Assembly (NCBI GenBank): GCA_034667525.1
Contig: JAXDJO010000063.1
Coordinates: forward strand, 1-23,654
Origin: DATAPE01 sp034667525
GTDB taxonomy: Bacteria; Actinomycetota; CADDZG01; WHSQ01
Length of the DNA stretch: 23,654 nucleotides
Direction of reading: 5' to 3'
The notes beneath the pieces are model-generated. The model saw only the letters and a list, made by a program, of their open reading frames with translations, searched no databases and was not told where the DNA came from. This document shows, piece by piece, positions 1 through 9,003 of the stretch (position 1 is the first letter of the stretch; each line of letters opens with the position of its first letter). A program made the position numbers and the translations under genes.

Positions 1-180
1 CCTGTGGAGTTGCGGGCGGTGGTCTTGCGCCGCGTGCCCGTGGACTTGCGGGCGGTGGACTTGCGCCGCGTGCCTGTGGTCTTGCGGGCGGTGGTCTTGC
101 GCCGCGTGCCTGTGGTCTTGCGGGCGGTGGTCTTGCGCCGCGTGCCTGTGGTCTTGCGGGCGGTGGTCTTACGCCGCGTG
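1..180. repeat. Five tandem 36-bp coding repeats
   Basis: Five head-to-tail 36-bp units occupy 1-36, 37-72, 73-108, 109-144 and 145-180. Units 3 and 4 are identical and unit 5 differs from them by one base. Units 1 and 2 carry a few substitutions, and after 180 the pattern decays. On the minus strand each unit encodes 12 residues of the type TRRKTTARKTTG, so copy-number change keeps the reading frame. The array reaches the left edge and may continue. Confidence 0.95.
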
Positions 181-548
181 CCTGTGGTCTTCCGACCCGT
201 AGTCTTACGCCCCGTCGTTTTGCGGGTACCGGTGCTCTTCCGGCCCGTCGACTTTTTCCGTGACGAAGAAGACTTGCGGGTGCTTGGTGTAGCCGTCGAC
301 GCGGTCTTTCTGGTTGATTTCTTGCGGGTGGTGCTCTTCTTGCGAGTTCTGCGAACCGGGCTACGCGTGGACAATCCTGATTCGCTACCGAAGATGTCAG
401 ACCCACTCCGAGAGGTCCCAGTGTCTATGACGCGTGGCGTCGTGAAGGTGGGTTCGTCGGAGCCGGCTCCACCGACTCCAGCATCACCCTCATCCATGCC
501 CTCGGGTGGATAGCGAGTCGGATCGATCAATCCCGTGTCGTCCGCCAT
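1..548 (-). CDS. Histone H1-like Lys/Arg-rich repeat protein (3' end off window)
   Basis: At least 182 residues are visible, open from ATG at 546-548 to the left edge, with no stop. Residues 1-60 are acidic and Gly/Ser/Thr-rich with no recognisable fold. From about residue 62 the chain becomes strongly basic (RTRKKSTTRKKS), then settles into a 12-residue repeat of the type TRRKTTARKTTG from about residue 124 to the edge. Such Lys/Arg-Thr-Ala tails are typical of bacterial H1-like or HU-tail nucleoid proteins that coat DNA through disordered basic repeats. Unlike mycobacterial HupB, no HU domain precedes the tail here, although a domain could lie beyond the edge. A purine-rich AAAGGGGAG lies 2 nt before the ATG, and a good promoter lies upstream at 594-622. 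The role as a nucleoid-associated protein is inferred from composition only. Confidence 0.8.
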   Translation of the reverse strand, partial: MADDTGLIDPTRYPPEGMDEGDAGVGGAGSDEPTFTTPRVIDTGTSRSGSDIFGSESGLSTRSPVRRTRKKSTTRKKSTRKTASTATPSTRKSSSSRKKSTGRKSTGTRKTTGRKTTGRKTTGTRRKTTARKTTGTRRKTTARKTTGTRRKTTARKTTGTRRKSTARKSTGTRRKTTARNST

Positions 549-593
549 GACTCCCCTTTCGGTTGAGTGCCTCCTCAAACAGGTGCGCTTCCC

Positions 594-622
594 TTTATAG
601 CCACAAACAAACAAACTTTCAA
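594..622 (-). promoter_or_regulatory. Sigma-70-type promoter for the histone-like gene
   Basis: Read on the minus strand, TTGAAA (617-622) and TATAAA (594-599) are separated by exactly 17 bp. The spacer contains a GTTT-type microrepeat. The predicted start near 586 gives a leader of about 38 nt to the ATG at 548. This is the best-looking housekeeping promoter in the window, which fits an abundant chromatin protein. Confidence 0.7.
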
Positions 623-650
623 CGAAACATTCGATGATTGACCGTCCGCC

Positions 651-657
651 AAGGAGG
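651..657 (+). promoter_or_regulatory. Ribosome binding site deciding the start at 671
   Basis: AAGGAGG lies 13 nt before ATG 671. It is downstream of the possible TTG start at 638, which would put the site inside the coding region, so 671 is preferred. The spacing is a little long. Confidence 0.6.
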
Positions 658-670
658 GAATCACCGAGCT

Positions 671-1177
671 ATGACAAGACAAAAGTTGCTCAACATCTAT
701 CTCGCCGACCACCTTGCGGGTGCAGTGATCGGTCAGGAGCTCGCGAAGCGGTCTCTCTCCAGCAACAGGGAAACTGAGCTTGGGACATTCCTGTCAGGCC
801 TCCTGTCCGAGGTGGACGAGGATCGACGCACGCTCGAAAGCGTTATCGACAGCGTCGGCGCTCAACCCGACAGATTGAAGATGGGTGCTGGTTGGCTGTC
901 CGAGAAGGCCGGCCGGTTGAAGCTCAACGGCCAACTGCGCGGTTATTCGGATCTCAGCCGTCTGGTGGAGCTAGAGGGGCTGTGTGCGGGCGTGGAGGGC
1001 AAGAAGTCGCTGTGGATCAGTCTCAAAGGACTCCAGGACAGCGATGCGCGGCTGCAGAGCTTTGACTTCGGCGCCCTAGAGAGCCGCGCCCAGCAACAGC
1101 GTGAGGGCCTCGAAGTCCATCGCCGGGCTGCAGCTTCCACAGCCTTCAGCGGCCGGGATGCTCCCGCGGGCCGTTAG
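671..1177 (+). CDS. Conserved hypothetical helical protein, possibly ferritin-like fold
   Basis: A soluble protein of 168 residues with no signal peptide or membrane segment. It is almost entirely helical in appearance, with segments around residues 2-25, 32-60, 95-120 and 130-160 that could pack as a four-helix bundle. Motif-like spots are HLAGAVIGQEL near the N-terminus, EVDEDRRTLE in the middle and LVELEGLCAGVEGKKSLW later. I recognise this as a type of conserved actinobacterial hypothetical without an assigned function; the ferritin-like fold is an inference from helix pattern and conserved acidic and His positions. It is divergent from the histone-like gene and shares a 122-bp intergenic region with it. 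Its stop TAG overlaps the stop of the convergent small zinc-ribbon gene. Confidence 0.7.
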   Translation: MTRQKLLNIYLADHLAGAVIGQELAKRSLSSNRETELGTFLSGLLSEVDEDRRTLESVIDSVGAQPDRLKMGAGWLSEKAGRLKLNGQLRGYSDLSRLVELEGLCAGVEGKKSLWISLKGLQDSDARLQSFDFGALESRAQQQREGLEVHRRAAASTAFSGRDAPAGR

Positions 1178-1347
1178 GCCCAGTCCTCACCTATCTCGAG
1201 TCGCGCCTCGATCAACCACAGGTTGCGTCGCAAGCAATCCGGGCAGAGGGCCACGAGCCTGTTCTCCCGATCCGGCATCTCCTGCCACCCCAACGGAAGC
1301 AATCCACGGCGGCGAGGAGCAGCGACTCCGCAAGTCGAACAGAACAC
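1174..1347 (-). CDS. Small zinc-ribbon-like protein (57 aa)
   Basis: From GTG at 1345-1347 to TAA at 1174-1176 the frame encodes 57 residues with C3-x2-C6 and C35-x2-C38, a typical pair of zinc knuckles. It ends in an amphipathic segment, NLWLIEARLEIGEDWA. The four cysteines, the conserved-looking MPDRENRLVALCPDC stretch and its place directly after atpC in the same direction support a real gene. The frame stays open upstream into the 3' end of atpC, so an earlier start is possible. GGAG about 12 nt before GTG is the only ribosome-site candidate. Function is unknown; such short two-CxxC proteins often bind nucleic acid or act as metal-dependent adaptors. Its stop overlaps the stop of the convergent gene by 4 bp. 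Confidence 0.6.
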   Translation of the reverse strand: MFCSTCGVAAPRRRGLLPLGWQEMPDRENRLVALCPDCLRRNLWLIEARLEIGEDWA

Positions 1348-1378
1348 GCGGTTGCGCAGCTCCGATCGCGGTTCTTGG

Positions 1379-1705
1379 CTATCCGTCGTCTTCCTCTGAG
1401 GCTCTCACGTCGGCCGCCCGCTTCTGCACCTCGGCGATGTCGTCCGAGATGGGTTCCGCATCGTCCGCCAGGACGATGACATGGTAGGCGTCACCGGAAC
1501 GGGATGCCTCCAGGAAGCCGCCGGGGACGAAGAATGTCTCACGGCTCCCCCCGGACACAACGGTCACCCGCCAGGGCACCAGCGCCGCGAGAAAAGGGAT
1601 GTGGCCGTTCATGATCGCGAACTCGCCCTCGGGCGAACGGGCGATCACCATATCGCCGTCGCCGTGCCACACCTCTTCCTCTGGAGAGACGATGCTTACA
1701 TCCAT
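1379..1705 (-). CDS. atpC: ATP synthase F1 subunit epsilon, short form
   Basis: Epsilon belongs to the central stalk of F1 on the cytoplasmic face of the membrane and couples c-ring rotation to the catalytic head. The 108 residues cover the N-terminal beta-sandwich (about 1-84, with MDVSIVSPEEEVWHGD and GEFAIMNGHIPFLAAL). Only about 22 residues, DDIAEVQKRAADVRASEEDDG, remain where most bacterial epsilons have a C-terminal two-helix hairpin. Usual lengths are about 120-140. The short tail implies weak or absent epsilon inhibition of ATP hydrolysis (inference). ATG 1703-1705 follows the atpD stop by 22 bp. Confidence 0.92.
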   Translation of the reverse strand: MDVSIVSPEEEVWHGDGDMVIARSPEGEFAIMNGHIPFLAALVPWRVTVVSGGSRETFFVPGGFLEASRSGDAYHVIVLADDAEPISDDIAEVQKRAADVRASEEDDG

Positions 1706-1727
1706 CAGCAGGCCCCCGCCGCGATCG

Positions 1728-3173
<1,446 letters not shown>

Positions 3174-3213
3174 GGTGCTCCTTCCCTAGCTCAGTTCGAG
3201 TTCACGTGACGGA

Positions 3214-4161
3214 TCACCGCGCGGCTTCCGATACAGACGCAGGCACCTTCGCGAACCCAGTGTCGCCTTCCTCGTCCGACGCCGTAGTGAGAGCCTCTGC
3301 CCCGCCCACGACCTCCATGATCTCGGTCGTGATCTCTGCCTGACGGGCCTGGTTGTAGACCCTGGTGAGGTCGTGGATCAGCTCGTCGGCATTGTCGGTT
3401 GCTGCTTTCATGGCCCGGCGTCGGGCGGCATGCTCGGACGCACTCGCCTCGAGCATCCCCTGTAGGACCGCCGCCTCCACGTAGCGCGGCAGCAGATAGT
3501 CCAGGATCTCCTCGGGTTCCGGCTCGAATATGTACGAGGCTCGGGGCCCCGTTTCCAGGTCGCGGTCGTCCCGCTCGAGCTCTTCGCGGGGCAGGGGAAG
3601 CACCTGTGTGATGGTAGGGCGCTGGATCAACGCGGATTCGAACCTCGTATAGGCCAGCCTCACCTGATCGATCTGTCCGTCAACGAATGCCTTCGTGGCC
3701 GCACCCGCAATCTTCCGCGCGTCCTCGATGCTCGGCTGGTCTGATACCCCGATCCACGAGTCTTCGAAGTCGTAGCCCCTGAATTTGAAGTAGGAGACTG
3801 CTTTCTTTCCGACGAGGAAAAGCTTTGTCTCCTTGCCGTGGTCGCTCATATCTCGCTCGGCGGCCCGAATCACGTTGGAGTTATAGGCACCGGCAAGCCC
3901 GCGATCTGACGTGATCACGATGTGCCCGACGGCCCGCACCTGATCCCTTTCCTTCAGCAAAGGGTGGTCTACATTCGTTGCGTTCTCGGCCACCGAGGTC
4001 ATCACTCGGCGCATGGCTTCTGCATAGGGATGAGCTGCCCTAACGCGCTGCTGCGCCTTGATGATGCGGGAAGAAGATATGAGCTCCATCGCCCGCGTGA
4101 TCTTCTGGGTCGATTGGACCGAGGTGATCCTGCGCTTGATGACACGGAGCTGTCCGGCCAA
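3214..4161 (-). CDS. atpG: ATP synthase F1 subunit gamma with C-terminal extension
   Basis: Gamma is the rotor shaft of F1. The TTG start at 4159-4161 gives MAGQLRVIKRRITSVQSTQKI, the standard N-terminal coiled-coil helix, and GGGGAG stands about 9 nt upstream. The middle domain contains ITSDRGLAGAYNSNV at 83-97. The C-terminal helix RQAEITTEIMEVVGGAEAL ends at residue 291, where most gammas stop. Here 24 further residues follow, TTASDEEGDTGFAKVPASVS and beyond, making 315 in total compared with about 285-300 normally. The extension would emerge near the top of the alpha3beta3 crown, close to delta (structural inference). The gene follows atpA by 6 bp. Confidence 0.97.
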   Translation of the reverse strand: MAGQLRVIKRRITSVQSTQKITRAMELISSSRIIKAQQRVRAAHPYAEAMRRVMTSVAENATNVDHPLLKERDQVRAVGHIVITSDRGLAGAYNSNVIRAAERDMSDHGKETKLFLVGKKAVSYFKFRGYDFEDSWIGVSDQPSIEDARKIAGAATKAFVDGQIDQVRLAYTRFESALIQRPTITQVLPLPREELERDDRDLETGPRASYIFEPEPEEILDYLLPRYVEAAVLQGMLEASASEHAARRRAMKAATDNADELIHDLTRVYNQARQAEITTEIMEVVGGAEALTTASDEEGDTGFAKVPASVSEAAR

Positions 4162-4167
4162 GTGGTA

Positions 4168-5927
<1,760 letters not shown>

Positions 5928-5928
<1 letters not shown>

Positions 5929-6464
5929 TATGCCCTCACCTGCTCCTTTAGCTGTTGAAGACGGCGTCTGACGGTGCCGTCGATAACGGTGTCACCTATC
6001 TTTGCGTAGACCCCACCAAGAACCGAGCGGTCGACCAGAGCCTTGATCTGCACTTTCTTCCCCGTCGCCCGAGAAAGGGCTTCCGCCAACTTGATCCGCT
6101 GCTCTTCGTCCAGTGGCACCGCGGTGCGCACCTCGGCCACGGCCTCATTACGCGTCTCAGCGGCAATATCGCTGAGGTCGGCAAGGATCTCGGGCAGTTG
6201 ACGCGCGTGGCCCTGATTCACGATGAATTGGAGAAGTCCCAACGTGTGGGGGGACACCTTGTCGGAAAGCAACGTATCGAGCACCTTCGCGCGTTGTTCC
6301 GGGGGAATTGCTTGATCGGCCAACGCCTGCTTCAGGTCATAGTTCGACTCGAGCAGCTTGCCGAAGCGAAACAGCTCGTCTTCAACCTTGTCGAGCTCGC
6401 CCTCGGCTTGGAGCACGCGGAAGAGCGCTTCCGCATATCCCCTGGTCAGCTCGCCTTTCGCCAT
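5928..6464 (-). CDS. atpH: ATP synthase F1 subunit delta
   Basis: Delta (OSCP) ties the top of F1 to the peripheral stalk. The 178 residues are of normal length. The N-terminal six-helix domain begins GELTRGYAEALFRVLQAEGE and includes LLQFIVNQGHARQLPEI. The C-terminal part carries EVRTAVPLDEEQRIKLAEAL and the hallmark VDRSVLGGVYAKIGDTVIDG, close to the end. The ATG overlaps the atpF stop (TGATG arrangement), implying translational coupling. Unlike mycobacteria, b and delta are separate genes, with no b-delta fusion. Confidence 0.96.
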
Positions 6465-7036
6465 CAGCTCGAGCCACCGCCGTTGCTGCCTCCGTTCGGG
6501 CCCCCCATGGACGTCACCTGGGCGATGTATGCATCAACGAGCTCCCGCTGGGTCGAGCCGTCCAGCGAGCGCCCCACCACTTTCTCGGCGAGCTCGATCG
6601 ACATCGCCCCGATCTGGGACTGCAACTCCTGGATCGTGCGTTGCCGCTCCTGCTGGATCTGATCGCGAGCCCGCGCGACGATGCCGTCCGCGTCGCTCTG
6701 CGCTTTCACCACTAGGTCCTTGCGAACCTGCTCGGCGGATTGCCGGCCCTCTTCGATGATGCGGTTCGCCTCCGACCGGGCGTCTGCAAGCTGCTTCTTG
6801 TAGTCGTCCAGCAGCTTCTTGGCTTCATCACGCGCCGTCTCGGCCTCCTCGTGGCTGCCCTGGATCGCCCGCTCCCGCGCTTCGATCGTTTCCCTGATGC
6901 GCGGGAAGGCGAACTTGATGAGAAGGAAAGCCACGGCCGCGAAACAGATAGCGCCCCAGACCAATTCGGCAGTCGCGGGCAGGATCAGGTCGATGCCTTT
7001 CTTGGGTGCGGCGAGGAGCAACAGGTGTTCCGTCAT
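6464..7036 (-). CDS. atpF: ATP synthase F0 subunit b
   Basis: The peripheral stalk subunit. In its 190 residues, a short N-terminus (MTEHLLLLAAPKKGIDLILP) is followed by one membrane helix at about 23-45 (ELVWGAICFAAVAFLLIKFA). A long charged coiled coil runs from about 46 to 165 (RETIEARERAIQGSHEEAET and on), then comes the delta-contacting ELAEKVVGRSLD. A Gly/Ser/Asn tail, GGPNGGSNGGGSS, ends the protein. ATG 7034-7036 has GGGGAG upstream. It lies 15 bp after atpE and overlaps atpH. Confidence 0.96.
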   Translation of the reverse strand: MTEHLLLLAAPKKGIDLILPATAELVWGAICFAAVAFLLIKFAFPRIRETIEARERAIQGSHEEAETARDEAKKLLDDYKKQLADARSEANRIIEEGRQSAEQVRKDLVVKAQSDADGIVARARDQIQQERQRTIQELQSQIGAMSIELAEKVVGRSLDGSTQRELVDAYIAQVTSMGGPNGGSNGGGSS

Positions 7037-7051
7037 TGCTTCAGCTCCCCT

Positions 7052-7303
7052 CTAGACGATGAACGCAAGTACGAAGCCGATCAGGGCCAGCGCCTCGATC
7101 AGCGCGAAACCCAGGAACATCGTCGTGCGCGTCGTCCCGGCCGTCTCAGGTTGCCGGGCCATCGCCTCGATGGCGCTCGAGAACACCAAGCCGATACCGA
7201 CGCCCGGGCCAATGGCGGCCAGTCCGTACACCAAGCCGTGCGCCAGTGATTTGATACCGGTATCGGTGACCCCTGCAGCCAACGTCAATCCCGCACCACT
7301 CAT
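7052..7303 (-). CDS. atpE: ATP synthase F0 subunit c, proton type
   Basis: The c-ring subunit: 83 residues forming two membrane helices, about 20-46 and 59-82, joined by the polar loop ARQPET. The ion-carrying carboxylate is E70 in GFALIEALALIGFV. Residues that mark sodium-binding rings (Gln in the first helix at the GPGVGxG site and Ser/Thr after the Glu) are replaced here by Ile and Ala, so proton coupling is expected. ATG 7301-7303 has an excellent GAGGAGG at 7309-7315, 5 nt away, fitting the high stoichiometry of c. An 80-bp gap separates it from atpB. Confidence 0.97.
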   Translation of the reverse strand: MSGAGLTLAAGVTDTGIKSLAHGLVYGLAAIGPGVGIGLVFSSAIEAMARQPETAGTTRTTMFLGFALIEALALIGFVLAFIV

Positions 7304-7308
7304 CTATT

Positions 7309-7315
7309 CCTCCTC
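7309..7315 (-). promoter_or_regulatory. Strong ribosome binding site of atpE
   Basis: GAGGAGG on the minus strand, 5 nt from the ATG, is among the best matches to the anti-Shine-Dalgarno in the operon. It is consistent with the need to make many c subunits per complex. Confidence 0.75.
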
Positions 7316-7383
7316 AGTCTGTTCTCTCGTTGTCTCCGCCGTGTCTTTAGGTGCTAAAAACGATGTCATTCCTCGTCTTGCGA

Positions 7384-8226
7384 TCACGCAGCGGCCCGAG
7401 CGGCTGCATCAACCGGTGAGTCCGACAAACCATGCTCGGTGGAGACCGAGGGGTCCTCTTCTCCGTGACCGTGGATGGCTTCCGCTATGTAGAAAGCTGT
7501 AAGCATCGTGAAGATGTAGGCCTGGATGCTGATGACCAGCAACTCGAAAACGATCAACACCGCCCCTACGACTCCGGTCATGAGGCCGAGCGGCAGCGAA
7601 GGTTTGAAGGCGACGAAATCTGCACTGAAGATGAAGAAGATCGTCAGGAGCACGTGGCCGGCCATCATGTTGGCTAGCAACCGGACCGCCAGGGTCAGAG
7701 GCCGGATGATGAACACCGAGAAGAGCTCGATAGGGGTCAGAATTATGTAGATCGCCTTGGGCACTCCCGGGGGGAACAGGGTGCCTCCAAAGTAATGGCG
7801 GAAGCCCTGCTTCTTGATCCCGATGAAGTTGAAGATGATGTACGTCAAACCGGAGAGCAGGGCGGGTATCGCCATCCGGGAAGTGACCGGAAAGTTGATT
7901 CCGGGCACGATTTCCAGCAGATTGCCAAAGAAGATGAAGAAGAAGAGGGCGGCGAGATAGTTGGCGTACTTTGGACCTTCTTCGGGACCGATCACATCGA
8001 TGGCTATCTGGTTGCGGACGAATAGATAGCCGGTCTCCGCCAGCGTTTGGAAACCCTTGGGAACGATCGCGCCCTTCCTGGAACCCAAAAAGAAGAACGC
8101 CAAGCACAGGACCGAGGCGAAGATCATAAGAAGGACGACTCGGTTGATGGCGAAGGGGGTGCCGGCGAAAGCAACGGCCTTCCAAAAGAAAACTTCGTTG
8201 ACGTTCAGGTCCAGGGCCAGTTGCAC
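7384..8226 (-). CDS. atpB: ATP synthase F0 subunit a
   Basis: The stator subunit forming the proton half-channels. It has 280 residues and five to six membrane helices. The essential arginine is R182 in LTLAVRLLANMMAGHVLL, and the last helices carry LLVISIQAYIFTMLTAFYIAEA. The N-terminus MQLALDLNVNEVFFWKAVAF is a plausible periplasmic lead. The C-terminus adds about 20 polar residues after AEAIHGHGEE. GTG 8224-8226 is used, with AAGGAG about 11 nt upstream, 6 bp after the atpI-like gene. Confidence 0.96.
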   Translation of the reverse strand: MQLALDLNVNEVFFWKAVAFAGTPFAINRVVLLMIFASVLCLAFFFLGSRKGAIVPKGFQTLAETGYLFVRNQIAIDVIGPEEGPKYANYLAALFFFIFFGNLLEIVPGINFPVTSRMAIPALLSGLTYIIFNFIGIKKQGFRHYFGGTLFPPGVPKAIYIILTPIELFSVFIIRPLTLAVRLLANMMAGHVLLTIFFIFSADFVAFKPSLPLGLMTGVVGAVLIVFELLVISIQAYIFTMLTAFYIAEAIHGHGEEDPSVSTEHGLSDSPVDAAARAAA

Positions 8227-8232
8227 CAGGCG

Positions 8233-8634
8233 TCAGCTCCTTGTCTCGGCGGTGGCGGTTTTCCCGTCGGCGTGCCCGTAGGCGCCAGCCGCTTCCCACA
8301 ACACGAGAAGCAGATGGCTGCCGACCAGAACGATGCCAGTCACGGGAAAGTAAACGACGTCGGCAGCCCTGAGCCCGAGTGCGACCCCGGTGAGAAGCAG
8401 TAGCCCCAGTGTGAAGGTGGCCAGTCCTGCAGGCAATAGAAGCTCAGGGTTCCTCTCGGCGACACCGCCGATGATCCATCCGGAGAGCCAGAGGTTGAGA
8501 AGCGTCATGGCTATTCCAACCGCCGCAGACAACCCGTAACGGGCTCCTCCGAAAGCGGCCATGGCGATCACCACGAAAGGAGCGATCAACAGTCCGCGCC
8601 GTGCCATGCGCTTGACCATCTGCAGCTCGATCAC
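8233..8634 (-). CDS. atpI: AtpI-like membrane protein of the ATP synthase operon
   Basis: The 133 residues form four hydrophobic helices, about 13-29, 33-55, 67-86 and 95-115, with a short charged N-terminus (MIELQMVKRMARRG) and a polar C-terminus. Size, four-helix layout and place directly upstream of atpB match the ATP synthase subunit I family, which assists c-ring assembly and, in some Bacillus, magnesium supply (known). Sequence similarity to characterised AtpI is weak by eye, so the symbol rests mainly on position and topology. GTG 8632-8634 overlaps the preceding stop (GTGA). Confidence 0.75.
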   Translation of the reverse strand: MIELQMVKRMARRGLLIAPFVVIAMAAFGGARYGLSAAVGIAMTLLNLWLSGWIIGGVAERNPELLLPAGLATFTLGLLLLTGVALGLRAADVVYFPVTGIVLVGSHLLLVLWEAAGAYGHADGKTATAETRS

Positions 8635-8897
8635 TGCCGCCGCTCCCCTCTATGCGAGGTACCCGCGCCCTCGCCCCAATAGGCTTCAACCGCGTACAGG
8701 ACGGTGACGAAGCTGAGGGCAAACCCCAGCATCGACCCCACCAGCTGGCCCCAGGGGGCGGTTCCCAACCGGTGGTCCACGAACCGCCCGATCAACCAGC
8801 CCAGCACGAATATCCCGGCGAAGGCCAGTGCCACAGAAAGGCCCCTGCCAAAGTCCTCCTGCCAGGCGAGATCCCCGTACTTTGGCCGGTTTTCCAC
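8631..8897 (-). CDS. atpZ: AtpZ/AtpI family two-helix membrane protein
   Basis: The 88 residues carry two membrane helices (about 20-41 and 50-70) and a short N-terminal segment with DLAWQEDFGRGLSVALAF. GWLIGRFVDHRLGTAPWGQL is the hallmark of the AtpZ/AtpI (ATPase gene 1) family: a small-residue first helix, a Gly-x-x-hydrophobic-Asp hinge and a second helix. In Bacillus, AtpZ and AtpI form a heteromer that supports ATP synthase assembly and magnesium uptake (known). It is the first gene of the operon. GTG 8895-8897 follows AAAGGGGG by about 10 nt. Confidence 0.8.
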   Translation of the reverse strand: MENRPKYGDLAWQEDFGRGLSVALAFAGIFVLGWLIGRFVDHRLGTAPWGQLVGSMLGFALSFVTVLYAVEAYWGEGAGTSHRGERRQ

Positions 8898-8933
8898 CTG
8901 CGACAGCCCCCTTTGCTGGCTTGGGAGGCGGTC

Positions 8934-8963
8934 ATCCTAACCCAAATGCGGCCACTTTGTGAA
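8934..8963 (-). promoter_or_regulatory. Probable promoter of the atp operon
   Basis: On the minus strand TTCACA (8958-8963) and TAGGAT (8934-8939, fits TANNNT) are 18 bp apart. This gives a start near 8927 and a leader of about 30 nt to the atpZ GTG. The -35 element is embedded in the palindrome at 8957-8974, so a bound regulator would touch it. Confidence 0.5.
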
Positions 8964-8974
8964 AATTTTCACAA
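8957..8974. promoter_or_regulatory. CRP/GlxR-type palindromic operator upstream of the atp operon
   Basis: TTGTGAAAATTTTCACAA is a perfect 18-bp inverted repeat. It contains TGTGA-N6-TCACA, the exact consensus of CRP-family regulators, including the actinobacterial cAMP-responsive GlxR/Crp. It lies in the only sizeable gap (8898-9003) before the ATP synthase genes and overlaps the proposed -35 element. Binding in this organism is inferred, not shown. Confidence 0.65.
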
Positions 8975-8990
8975 GCCCCTCTACGGGCTT
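8973..8990 (-). terminator. Weak hairpin after the wecA-like gene
   Basis: AAGCCC (8973-8978) pairs with GGGCTT (8985-8990) around a 6-nt loop, just beyond the stop of the transferase gene. No run of U follows directly, only GTGAAAATTTT, so it would be a poor intrinsic terminator. It may also simply be a boundary between the two operons. Confidence 0.35.
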
Positions 8991-9003
8991 TCGGGCGTGC
9001 CCT

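Noticed and set aside
1..180. Regular 36-bp repeats suggesting CRISPR
   Set aside because: Units are strictly head-to-tail with no spacers and are translated in frame as 12-residue repeats.
4..513. Plus-strand frame of 169 residues full of LRRVPVVLRAVV repeats
   Set aside because: It is the antisense of the histone-like gene's repeat array. The minus frame has a promoter, ribosome site and sensible composition.
7304..7383. An 80-bp gap between atpB and atpE as a site for a separate promoter or small gene
   Set aside because: Apart from the atpE ribosome site I see no hairpin, promoter pair or open frame.
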